Positions 27,601 through 34,403 of a stretch of 64,000 nt of DNA are shown piece by piece. The DNA is from JAOAFZ01 sp964412815 (GTDB lineage Bacteria; Patescibacteriota; Microgenomatia; UBA1406; GWC2-37-13). The DNA lies in the NCBI GenBank assembly GCA_964412815.1, contig CAYPQF010000014.1:1-64000 (forward strand), in the 5' to 3' direction. The notes below the pieces were generated by a model. That model was not told the origin of the DNA. It did no database searches and saw only the letters and a program-made list of their open reading frames with translations. The translations under genes were made by a program, and so were the position numbers. Numbering within the stretch: position 1 is the stretch's first letter; each line of letters starts with the position of its first letter.

Positions 27601-27933
27601 TTCCGCGAGATTATCGATCAAAAAGTAAAAAAGAAGATTGCCGAACTGAGTGATGAAGATAAAAATCAGATACTCATCCTTGCCGGTGTGGTAAACAGTG
27701 TCAAGGTCGTCAAAACCAAAAAGGATAACTCCGATATGGCCTTTTTAAACATCAGCGACGATTCAGGATCTGTTGAGGTTACGGTCTTTCCCAAGACCTA
27801 CAAAAAATTGCAACGGATGCTTGCTCCCCAGAAAATTCTCCTCTTTAAGGGGAAAGTCAGTCACCGGAACGATATGCTTTCGGTGCTGATGGAGAACGCC
27901 GTTGATCTTGATATGGCAATGATGCATTCCTAA
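24700..27933 (+). CDS. dnaE: DNA polymerase III alpha subunit
   Basis: 1077 residues. N-terminal PHP domain (HLHLHSEYSLLSSTC), then the C-family polymerase core with GPGRGSAAGALISYIL (about residue 357) and the catalytic PDIDIDFAD (about 397), and further GRGETIGVFQLESPGMRR and YQEQVMEIA. A C-terminal OB-fold (NQILILAGVVNSVKVVKTKKD...MAFLNISDDSGSVEVTVFP) is present. It replicates the chromosome. One PHP metal motif reads CTDNGAVYDV instead of TDHG, so proofreading through PHP may be weakened. Shorter than the E. coli enzyme (1160). Confidence 0.95.
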   Translation: MSFVHLHLHSEYSLLSSTCRIPKIMEKATEMGMNAVACTDNGAVYDVFKFFIAAKDAGVKPIIGVDFYKAANSRHDRPENNPDQDRVVAIAKNLNGYKNLLKLVTAGYLEGMHHKPRIDFEVLEQYKDDLIILSGSLNGEIPQLILKNNVEKARAVVRKYMELFEGNFYLELQRHEGLNDQEVVNRELLKISKEFGVPVVATNDVHYLNQEDAYAQEVLLCIQTSRAIFEKNRPMSMIDHPDYHFRSAEEMKTLFADIPEAIENTVKIADQIDLELEYGKMLLPHYDIPEGMTPAQYLREMVYSMKPERMKGWPDDVVDKRIDYELSVISDKGYDNYFLITQDFVNWAKNNGIAVGPGRGSAAGALISYILRITEINPLEYKLPFERFLNPGRPSPPDIDIDFADVRRDEVLNYVTQKYGADKVAQMITFGSMEPKMAVRDVARALGMSYSQGDRIAKMIPQGKQGGHVTIDQALEESPALKQAYVNEEDVKQVIEITRKVEKLPRHSSVHASGVIIAKDPLTEYVAVQRDEKAGRTITQFDMYCLDLNAVSENKAVGLLKFDFLGLRNLTIIENALTFIKEKHGKIIKISEVPLDDKNAYALMGRGETIGVFQLESPGMRRLAKDLQPEQMSDVTAMVALYRPGPMDLIPTFIKGKKNPRTIRYLHPDLESIMGETYGVLVYQEQVMEIANKLAGYDMGRADNLRRAMGKKKKSVMEKEKALFIEGCVQHGYPKSMADELFEFILKFAAYGFNKPHSACYALIAYWTAYLKANYPVEFMTALLNAEQHGAAGPMKEQKMAQAIEECKRMGIKVLPPDINMSQKDFAIEGENIRFGLTGIKNVGASAIESIIKAREESRFIGFTDFLRRVDLRKVNKKTVESLVKASAFDEFSNKRTLLENYPQLAKEISANKEHSDKGQFGLFFDDQEAVKKKDDFEQIPEYPEVELIQMEKEVLGHLITKNPLDRFREIIDQKVKKKIAELSDEDKNQILILAGVVNSVKVVKTKKDNSDMAFLNISDDSGSVEVTVFPKTYKKLQRMLAPQKILLFKGKVSHRNDMLSVLMENAVDLDMAMMHS

Positions 27934-27937
27934 CACT

Positions 27938-28237
27938 ATGAGTGATACTGTCTACTATATCGATAAAGCCGGTCAGAAACAAGTCTTAAAGAACGGTAAG
28001 AAAGAGAAAAAAACACGCCCGGTAACACCGTTATACTTATTGAATGCAGGGTTTTACCTATTGACCCCATTATTAATTGCTGTTATTATAGGGGTGTTTG
28101 GTGATAGATATTACAATGCAGGAAGTGGGTTTATCCTGATTTGTATTATTTTCGGTACGATTTCGAGCTTTTACAATTTATACAAAGTAACGAAGGAACA
28201 TGGCAGCAGCAGAGCCGCACATCAGCATCAAAGCTGA
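27938..28237 (+). CDS. Small two-helix membrane protein, AtpI/AtpZ-like
   Basis: 99 residues with two membrane segments (FYLLTPLLIAVIIGVFGDRYY; SGFILICIIFGTISSFYNLYK). Position directly upstream of atpB, overlapping it by 38 nt, and the G-x-x-x-D between the helices are what one expects of AtpI/AtpZ, a helper in c-ring assembly. Sequence similarity alone would be too weak. It begins 4 nt after dnaE. Confidence 0.55.
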   Translation: MSDTVYYIDKAGQKQVLKNGKKEKKTRPVTPLYLLNAGFYLLTPLLIAVIIGVFGDRYYNAGSGFILICIIFGTISSFYNLYKVTKEHGSSRAAHQHQS

Positions 28238-29051
28238 AACAATCTCAATCCTGAACGGATTACCGATTACCAATTCGACCGTACTTTCCTTAGTAGTCCT
28301 GATCTTCTTTGCAGGCCTGGCACTTGCTTACGCAAGTGAGATCGATAAAAAGGAAAAAAGTGCTCTCTTTTATCCGATTCATTCACTGGTCGGTTTTGTG
28401 TATACCTTTCTAAAATCAATTCTGCACGAAAAAATTGACAAGTTTTTTCCGATTCTGGGTGCGATGTTCTTCTTTATTCTCTTTAACAACTGGTTTGGTC
28501 TGCTCCCGGGAGTCGGTAGTATCCTGGTACCGGAAGCACATGTAGAAGAACGGCAGATTGTAGGGGAAGAAGCAATTGAACAGGCAGATAAAACTGAACC
28601 AGCAGATACCGAAGGTTCAGCCGCTATCGAAAAAGAAGAACACAAAGAGCCGTATATGATTCCGCTGTTCCGTGCCGCGTCAGCGGATCTGAATACAACA
28701 TTTGCGCTGGCACTGGTTTCTTTTTTCCTGATTCAGTTTTACAGTTTTAAATATCTTGGCCCGGTCGGGTATTTACAGCGCTTCTTTAGTGCGCTCAATC
28801 CGCTGGCGATTATTATCGGTGTTCTTGAACTGGTCTCAGAGCTTTCAAAGATTATCTCGTTCTCGTTCCGTCTCTTTGGAAACATTCTGGCGGGAGAAAT
28901 TCTGCTGGTGATTATTGCCTTCCTGGTACCCATTGCCGCAGCATTCCCGATCTTTATGTTCGAAATCTTTGTTGGTATAATGCAGGCGCTGGTATTTACG
29001 ATGTTAACTGCCGTCTTCCTGGGACTGGCAACACAAAAAGCACATCACTAA
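28200..29051 (+). CDS. atpB: ATP synthase F0 subunit a
   Basis: 283 residues, at least five helices. The proton half-channel arginine is in SFSFRLFGNILAGEILL (about residue 226), and IFVGIMQALVFTMLTAVFLGLA is the last helix. An acidic, charged loop of about 45 residues (VEERQIVGEEAIEQADK...EEHKEPYM) separates helices 2 and 3 and is longer than usual. The ATG at 28200 lies within the preceding gene. Confidence 0.93.
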   Translation: MAAAEPHISIKAETISILNGLPITNSTVLSLVVLIFFAGLALAYASEIDKKEKSALFYPIHSLVGFVYTFLKSILHEKIDKFFPILGAMFFFILFNNWFGLLPGVGSILVPEAHVEERQIVGEEAIEQADKTEPADTEGSAAIEKEEHKEPYMIPLFRAASADLNTTFALALVSFFLIQFYSFKYLGPVGYLQRFFSALNPLAIIIGVLELVSELSKIISFSFRLFGNILAGEILLVIIAFLVPIAAAFPIFMFEIFVGIMQALVFTMLTAVFLGLATQKAHH

Positions 29052-29085
29052 TTATTAATTATTATTTTAAATTTAATATAATCGT

Positions 29086-29313
29086 ATGGAAGCAGAAGGT
29101 CTAAGAGCTATTGGTGTTGCGTTAGCAATTGGTCTCGGTGCAATTGGACCGGGAATCGGTGTAGGATTAATTGGATCAAAGGCTGTCGAAGCATTAGGTC
29201 GTAATCCTGAAGCTGAATCACAGATCCGAAACATGATGATTCTTGGAATCGTGTTCGCAGAAGCAATCGCTATTTACGCACTGGTTATCTCATTAATTCT
29301 CAATTTCGTATAA
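29086..29313 (+). CDS. atpE: ATP synthase F0 subunit c
   Basis: 75 residues forming a two-helix hairpin. The loop has RNPEAESQIR and the second helix carries the ion-binding glutamate in GIVFAEAIAIYALV. The sodium-type signature (Gln in helix 1 and Glu-Ser in helix 2) is absent, which points to proton coupling. TAATAT ends 6 nt and an overlapping TATAAT ends 3 nt before the ATG, so an extra internal promoter could boost c-subunit output. Confidence 0.95.
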   Translation: MEAEGLRAIGVALAIGLGAIGPGIGVGLIGSKAVEALGRNPEAESQIRNMMILGIVFAEAIAIYALVISLILNFV

Positions 29314-29319
29314 CGAAGT

Positions 29320-29808
29320 ATGGACGCATTAGGAATAGACTATAAATTACTGACATCCCAGCTCATCAACTTCGGGTTATTCTTTATTCTCTATTTCGCG
29401 TTTATCAACAAGCCGTTTCAAAAGTTTGTTGCCAATCAGCGAAAGCAGGAAAAAGAGCGTCAGATGATCTCTGAGACTCTTGCAAAAAAAGAAAAAGAGA
29501 TGCAGGAGGAACAGGAAAAACTGAAGGCAGAAATGAAGAAGCAGCTCGATGAAGCAATTTCCGAGGCAAAACAGGATGCACATGTGATCCGCGAAGAAAT
29601 TATCGCAAAGGCACACAAAGATGCAGAAGATATGATTGCTCAGGCAAAAGCGCAGATTGATAACGAGCGCGCAGAACTGATGAAGGAGATGAAAGACAGA
29701 ACTGTCGAACTGAGTACCTCAATTGTTGAAAAAGCCCTGAAGGAAACCTTAACAGGAGATGCTCAAAAGCAGGTTACCAAACATATTCTTGAAAATTTCT
29801 CTAAATAA
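29320..29808 (+). CDS. atpF: ATP synthase F0 subunit b
   Basis: 162 residues. One N-terminal helix (LINFGLFFILYFAFINKPF) and a long charged coiled coil (KQEKERQMISETLAKKEKEM onwards) that links F0 to F1. It ends with VEKALKETLTGDAQKQVTKHIL. It lies 6 nt after atpE and 6 nt before atpH. Confidence 0.93.
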   Translation: MDALGIDYKLLTSQLINFGLFFILYFAFINKPFQKFVANQRKQEKERQMISETLAKKEKEMQEEQEKLKAEMKKQLDEAISEAKQDAHVIREEIIAKAHKDAEDMIAQAKAQIDNERAELMKEMKDRTVELSTSIVEKALKETLTGDAQKQVTKHILENFSK

Positions 29809-29814
29809 CACTGT

Positions 29815-30096
29815 ATGAGAATGGATCCTCAGATTAAAAGCCAGTTAAAGAAGATGTACGATGAGATCCGTCAAACGGGTGGTACTGTAGAAGTAACTGC
29901 ACCGTACGAACTCTCGGACAGCGAGAAAAAGAACGTTGAGTCAACCTTTACATTCATAAAGAATGCAGATGTAGAATATCATGTGGACCCTTCGCTAATC
30001 GCTGGTTTGATCATAACTCACGGGAGTAAAATGATCGATCTTTCTTTAAAAAGCGAATTACAAAATTTAAAACATCGCATGTATGAAAGTATTTGA
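29815..30096 (+). CDS. atpH: ATP synthase F1 delta subunit, C-terminal domain only
   Basis: 93 residues, about half the usual 175-180. The content (EVTAPYELSDSEKKNVESTF, VDPSLIAGLIITHGSKMIDLSLKSEL) corresponds to the C-terminal part of delta/OSCP. The N-terminal six-helix domain that binds the top of the alpha subunits is missing, and the upstream b gene leaves no room for it. It overlaps atpA by 14 nt. Confidence 0.85.
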   Translation: MRMDPQIKSQLKKMYDEIRQTGGTVEVTAPYELSDSEKKNVESTFTFIKNADVEYHVDPSLIAGLIITHGSKMIDLSLKSELQNLKHRMYESI

Positions 30097-31582
30097 CCAA
30101 TATATCAAAGATCTTGAGAAAGAACTCTCAGCATCGAAAAAAACAAAGCAGGCTGAAGAGATTGGTTACGTCGAAGAAGTAAAAGACGGTGTCGCTTCTT
30201 TAAGTGGACTGAACAATATCTCCTATGGAGAGATTGTTGAATTTGAGTCCGGCGTCAAAGGAACTGTTATTGACATGCTTCCTGAGATTGTAAATGTTAT
30301 TGTTCTGGGTGACTATCTTCCGATCTCAGCAGGAGAAGTGGTAAAAGCAACCGGACAGATTCTCTCGATTCCCGTCGGTGAGAATATGATCGGTCGTGTT
30401 ATCAATCCGCTGGGAGAACCGGTTGATAAAGATGTCGCAATCGAAGCAAAAGAACGCTATCCGCTGGAGAAGATTGCTCCGGGTGTAGTTAAGCGTAAAT
30501 CGGTATCGGTACCGCTGCAAACCGGTATTAAAGCGATTGATGCACTCATCCCGATCGGTCGTGGACAGCGTCAGCTGATTATCGGAGACCGCGGAACCGG
30601 AAAAACAACATTGGCAATTGATACCATTCTGAATCAGAAAGATCAGAACATAATCTGTATTTATTGTGCCATTGGCCAGAAGAACTCAAAGACCAATGCC
30701 ATGATCGAACTGCTGCGTTCTCGCGGCGCAATGGACTACACCATTGTCGTCAACGCCTCAGCAGCTGATCCTGCATCACTTCAGTACATTGCTCCCTATG
30801 CCGCATGTGCAATCGGAGAATACTTTATGGATCAGGGTCGTGATGTGCTGGTTATCTATGATGATCTTACCAAGCACGCCTATTCATATCGTCAGGTATC
30901 TCTTATTCTGCGTCGTCCTGCCGGCCGTGAAGCCTATCCAGGTGATATTTTCTACCTGCATTCACGTCTGCTGGAACGTGCTGCGCGTCTTGACGAAAAG
31001 AACGGAGGAGGCTCACTTACTGCCTTACCGTTTATTGAGACACTGGAAAATGACAACTCAGCGTATATTCCAACTAACGTCATCTCGATTACAGACGGTC
31101 AGATCTTCTTAGAATCAGATCTCTTTAATGCAGGGGTACGTCCGGCTATTAACGTCGGTGCATCCGTCTCTCGTGTCGGAGGCGCCGCACAAACCAAGGC
31201 GATGAAGCAGGTTGCCGGTAAGCTGAAGCTTGATCTTGCCCAGTATCGTGATATGGCTGCCTTCTCACAGTTCGAATCGGAACTGGACGAAGAAACCAAG
31301 AAGTTCCTTGCTCGCGGACAGCGTGCCAGTGCTATCTTGAAACAGCAGAAGTATAGTCCTTATAAGCTCGGTGAAGAAGTCATTATTATCTATGCGGTCA
31401 CTCGTGGATTCCTGGACGAAGTTCCAATGGATAAGATTGATGCCTTCGAATCACGCATCGTTGAGATGATGCAGACAAAGGGTAAAAAACTCGTTGAACG
31501 CATTGGTGAAAAGAAGGTTCTTGAAGAGCAGGAGGAAAAGGATATTGAACAGCTCATTAAAGACACTATCGCATTATTATGA
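30083..31582 (+). CDS. atpA: ATP synthase F1 alpha subunit
   Basis: 499 residues. Walker A GDRGTGKTTLA (about residue 169), Walker B-type DVLVIYDDLTKHAYSYRQVSLILRRPAGREAYPGDIFYLHSRLLERAA, and the noncatalytic-site region PAINVGASVSRVGGAAQTKAMK are all typical. Its ATG lies within the end of atpH and its stop overlaps atpG (ATGA). Confidence 0.97.
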   Translation: MKVFDQYIKDLEKELSASKKTKQAEEIGYVEEVKDGVASLSGLNNISYGEIVEFESGVKGTVIDMLPEIVNVIVLGDYLPISAGEVVKATGQILSIPVGENMIGRVINPLGEPVDKDVAIEAKERYPLEKIAPGVVKRKSVSVPLQTGIKAIDALIPIGRGQRQLIIGDRGTGKTTLAIDTILNQKDQNIICIYCAIGQKNSKTNAMIELLRSRGAMDYTIVVNASAADPASLQYIAPYAACAIGEYFMDQGRDVLVIYDDLTKHAYSYRQVSLILRRPAGREAYPGDIFYLHSRLLERAARLDEKNGGGSLTALPFIETLENDNSAYIPTNVISITDGQIFLESDLFNAGVRPAINVGASVSRVGGAAQTKAMKQVAGKLKLDLAQYRDMAAFSQFESELDEETKKFLARGQRASAILKQQKYSPYKLGEEVIIIYAVTRGFLDEVPMDKIDAFESRIVEMMQTKGKKLVERIGEKKVLEEQEEKDIEQLIKDTIALL

Positions 31583-32463
31583 ACCTGAGACAAGTTCGAA
31601 AAAAAATCAAGTCAGTCAAGAACGTTCGCAAGATTACCAAAGCCATGCAGCTGGTGTCATCAGTCAAGATGCGCAAAGCACAGGCTAAGGCTATCGAAGG
31701 ACGTCCGTACAAAGAACAGCTTGAAAAAATGATTCGTCGCGTCTCAGGCAGTGAACAGATGAAAGAATCTCAGTTCCTGATCAAGCCTGATGCCAGCGCG
31801 AAGCGGGAACTGGTTCTGTTTATCTCAGCCAATAAAGGACTCTGTGGATCGTTTTTAACCTCACTTGATCGCTACTGCATCAAGAAGATCGATTACGATA
31901 CCACTGATTTTGTTACGGTAGGAAAGAAGGGCGCACTGTTCCTGGGTATAACCAAAGGAAACGTGATTGCTGACTTCTCAAGCCCGCATCCGGAGATCGA
32001 GGCTTCAGCTATTTTTGAGTATATTCTGGAACAGTTCAGAACAAACAAATATGCCAAGGTATCGATTCTCTATAACAAGTTTATTAATACCCTTCGATTT
32101 GACACCGTACAGGAGCAGTTGATGCCACTGTCACTCGAAGAGTTTACCCAGACCGAAGAACCGGCACATGCCAGTGAAGATGGTCTGGAATCACACGATT
32201 ATCTGATCGAACCGTTTTCTCGCGAGATTGTTGACGCACTGTTGCAGAGTTACCTTGAAGAAAAGGTCCGCAGCGCAATCCTCGATTCCGAGGCAGCAGA
32301 GCATTCCGCCCGTATGATCGCGATGAAAAACGCAACAGAAAACGCAGGCACCGTTATTTACAACCTGACGCTGGAAGGTAACAAACTGCGCCAGGAAAGC
32401 ATCACTAACGAACTTCTCGATATGATTACCGCAAAAGAATCGGTTGAGGGAAGTGCCAGTTAA
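31579..32463 (+). CDS. atpG: ATP synthase F1 gamma subunit
   Basis: 294 residues. The N-terminal helix (LRQVRKKIKSVKNVRKITKAMQLVS) and the C-terminal helix (RMIAMKNATENAGTVIYNLTLEGNKLRQESITNELLDMI) form the rotating coiled coil. LVLFISANKGLCGSF is the conserved middle motif. Standard length. Confidence 0.95.
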   Translation: MNLRQVRKKIKSVKNVRKITKAMQLVSSVKMRKAQAKAIEGRPYKEQLEKMIRRVSGSEQMKESQFLIKPDASAKRELVLFISANKGLCGSFLTSLDRYCIKKIDYDTTDFVTVGKKGALFLGITKGNVIADFSSPHPEIEASAIFEYILEQFRTNKYAKVSILYNKFINTLRFDTVQEQLMPLSLEEFTQTEEPAHASEDGLESHDYLIEPFSREIVDALLQSYLEEKVRSAILDSEAAEHSARMIAMKNATENAGTVIYNLTLEGNKLRQESITNELLDMITAKESVEGSAS

Positions 32464-32480
32464 CATTTGAAATTACCATT

Positions 32481-32492
32481 TATATTAGTACT
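32481..32492 (+). promoter_or_regulatory. -10 box 6 nt before atpD ATG
   Basis: TATATT 32481-32486 ends 6 nt before ATG 32493, in the 29-nt gap after atpG. It suggests an internal leaderless start for beta and epsilon. Confidence 0.4.
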
Positions 32493-33863
32493 ATGAACGA
32501 AGGAAAAATAGTTTCAGTTAGAGGCGTCGTCGTTGACGTTCAATTTAAAGAAGGTCAGGTACCGAACATCTACGAAGCATTAGTCTATGAATCAAAAGAA
32601 AAAGGAAAATTAATCCTCGAGGTACAGGCTGTCATGGAAGACGGTGTTGCACGTACCGTTGCCATGGGAGACACCAATGGATTAAAACGGGGTGAAACCT
32701 TAACTGCTACGGGATCACAGATTGAAGTTCCGGTTGGAGAAGAGACACTCGGACGCATCTTTGATGTTGTCGGAGAACCGGTAGACGAGATGGGACCGGT
32801 TAAGACCAAGATGAAGTATTCAATTCATCGGAAAGCTCCAACACTGCAACAGCAGGCTCAGAAACAGGAAATCTTTGAAACAGGAATCAAGGTTATCGAC
32901 TTGATCTGTCCTTTTATTAAAGGAGGAAAGGCTGCTGTCTTCGGAGGCGCCGGTGTCGGAAAAACCGTTCTGATTCAGGAGATGATTAACAACGTCGCAA
33001 AGCAGCATAATGGTGTATCAGTCTTTACCGGTGTCGGAGAACGTACCCGTGAAGGAAACGATCTCTGGAACGAAATGAAGGACTCAAACGTTATCGATAA
33101 GACTGTTCTGGTCTATGGACAGATGAACGAACCCCCAGGTAACCGTTTCCGTGTCGCACTGACCGGTGTTACGATGGCTGAGTATTTCCGTGATGAAAAG
33201 AGTATGGATACTCTGCTCTTTATTGATAATATCTTCCGCTTTGCCCAGGCAGGATCAGAGTTGTCCGCTCTTCTGGGTCGCATTCCATCGGCAGTAGGGT
33301 ACCAACCAACACTGGCAACAGATATGGCTGCACTGCAGGAACGCATTACCTCGACCAAGAAAGGATCTATTACCTCGATGCAGGCCGTATACGTACCGGC
33401 AGACGATTATACCGATCCGGCACCTGTCGTAACCTTTGCACATCTTGATGCATCAATCTCTCTGGAACGTGCACTGGCAGAACAGGCACTCTTCCCGGCT
33501 ATTGATCCGCTGGCTTCCACATCGCGTGCATTAGATCCGGAGATTGTCGGAGAAGATCACTACAACACTGCTCAGCAGGTTATCAAGACCTTACAGCGTT
33601 ACAAGGATCTTCAGGATATTATCGCGATCTTAGGTATGGACGAACTCTCAGAAGATGATAAACTGGTGGTAACTCGTGCCCGTAAGATTCAGCGATTCCT
33701 TACTCAGCCAATGCATGTCGCCGAAGCCTTTACCGGACAGCCAGGTAAATACGTAACCGTTGACGAAACGGTACGTGGATTCCGAGAAATTCTGGATGGT
33801 AAGCATGATGCAAAGCCAGAAATCGCGTTCTATATGAAGGGAACCATTGATGAAGTCAAATAA
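32493..33863 (+). CDS. atpD: ATP synthase F1 beta subunit
   Basis: 456 residues. Walker A GGAGVGKTVLIQEMI (about residue 152), the catalytic GERTREGNDLW, FIDNIFRFAQAGSELSALLGRIPSAVGYQPTL and the DELSEDD motif that follows the helical domain identify the catalytic subunit. Confidence 0.97.
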   Translation: MNEGKIVSVRGVVVDVQFKEGQVPNIYEALVYESKEKGKLILEVQAVMEDGVARTVAMGDTNGLKRGETLTATGSQIEVPVGEETLGRIFDVVGEPVDEMGPVKTKMKYSIHRKAPTLQQQAQKQEIFETGIKVIDLICPFIKGGKAAVFGGAGVGKTVLIQEMINNVAKQHNGVSVFTGVGERTREGNDLWNEMKDSNVIDKTVLVYGQMNEPPGNRFRVALTGVTMAEYFRDEKSMDTLLFIDNIFRFAQAGSELSALLGRIPSAVGYQPTLATDMAALQERITSTKKGSITSMQAVYVPADDYTDPAPVVTFAHLDASISLERALAEQALFPAIDPLASTSRALDPEIVGEDHYNTAQQVIKTLQRYKDLQDIIAILGMDELSEDDKLVVTRARKIQRFLTQPMHVAEAFTGQPGKYVTVDETVRGFREILDGKHDAKPEIAFYMKGTIDEVK

Positions 33864-33875
33864 TTACACAACTCT

Positions 33876-34307
33876 ATGGCAGAAATGCAACTAAAGGTTA
33901 TTACGCCAAGCAAGATTGTCCATGACTCGACCATCACATCGATCACGGCCCCTTCTACAGAAGGAGAGCTGACGATTTTGCCAAAGCATCAAAAGCTGTT
34001 CACGTTATTGAAAGAAGGAATTATTACCTACCGCTCCGGCTCGGAAGAAGAGTATCTGGCTATTGGCGGTGGCTATCTGGAGACAGACGGCAAGCAGGTA
34101 ACAATTCTGGTATCCCGTGCCTATGGCCAGGATGATATCAACGATGAACTGGCTGAAAAAGCGATTGCAGAGGCAGAAAAGGTGCTTGAAGAGACCAAGG
34201 ACAAACAGCAGCAGGCTGAAGCTATCGCTACCATCCGTCGCTCACAGATTGATCTGAAGTTGCTGCGCAAAAAGCGAAAAGCTCCTGCAAACGCATCAAA
34301 TCTCTAA
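33876..34307 (+). CDS. atpC: ATP synthase F1 epsilon subunit
   Basis: 143 residues. An N-terminal beta-sandwich (LKVITPSKIVHDSTITSITAPSTEGELTILPKHQ) and the C-terminal two-helix hairpin (NDELAEKAIAEAEKVLEETKDK) are complete. It couples the central stalk and can inhibit ATP hydrolysis. Last gene of the operon, followed by a weak hairpin terminator. Confidence 0.93.
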   Translation: MAEMQLKVITPSKIVHDSTITSITAPSTEGELTILPKHQKLFTLLKEGIITYRSGSEEEYLAIGGGYLETDGKQVTILVSRAYGQDDINDELAEKAIAEAEKVLEETKDKQQQAEAIATIRRSQIDLKLLRKKRKAPANASNL

Positions 34308-34326
34308 TACAGTGTAGCTGTACCCG

Positions 34327-34341
34327 AGAAGACTGTCTTCT
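34327..34341 (+). terminator. Weak hairpin after the ATP synthase operon
   Basis: AGAAGA-CTG-TCTTCT followed by a T-rich stretch. Short stem, so moderate support only. Confidence 0.4.
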
Positions 34342-34367
34342 GTTGTTTCAGTATGAACTGATCAAAA

Positions 34368-34403
34368 TTGAGCAGCAGAAGTCTATATGTTACAATAACT
34401 CTC
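34368..34403 (+). promoter_or_regulatory. topA promoter, leaderless type
   Basis: TTGAGC (34368-34373), 17-nt spacer, TACAAT (34391-34396), 7 nt, ATG 34404. This places the topA start at 34404 and not at the upstream in-frame ATG, which overlaps the -35 box. Confidence 0.6.
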
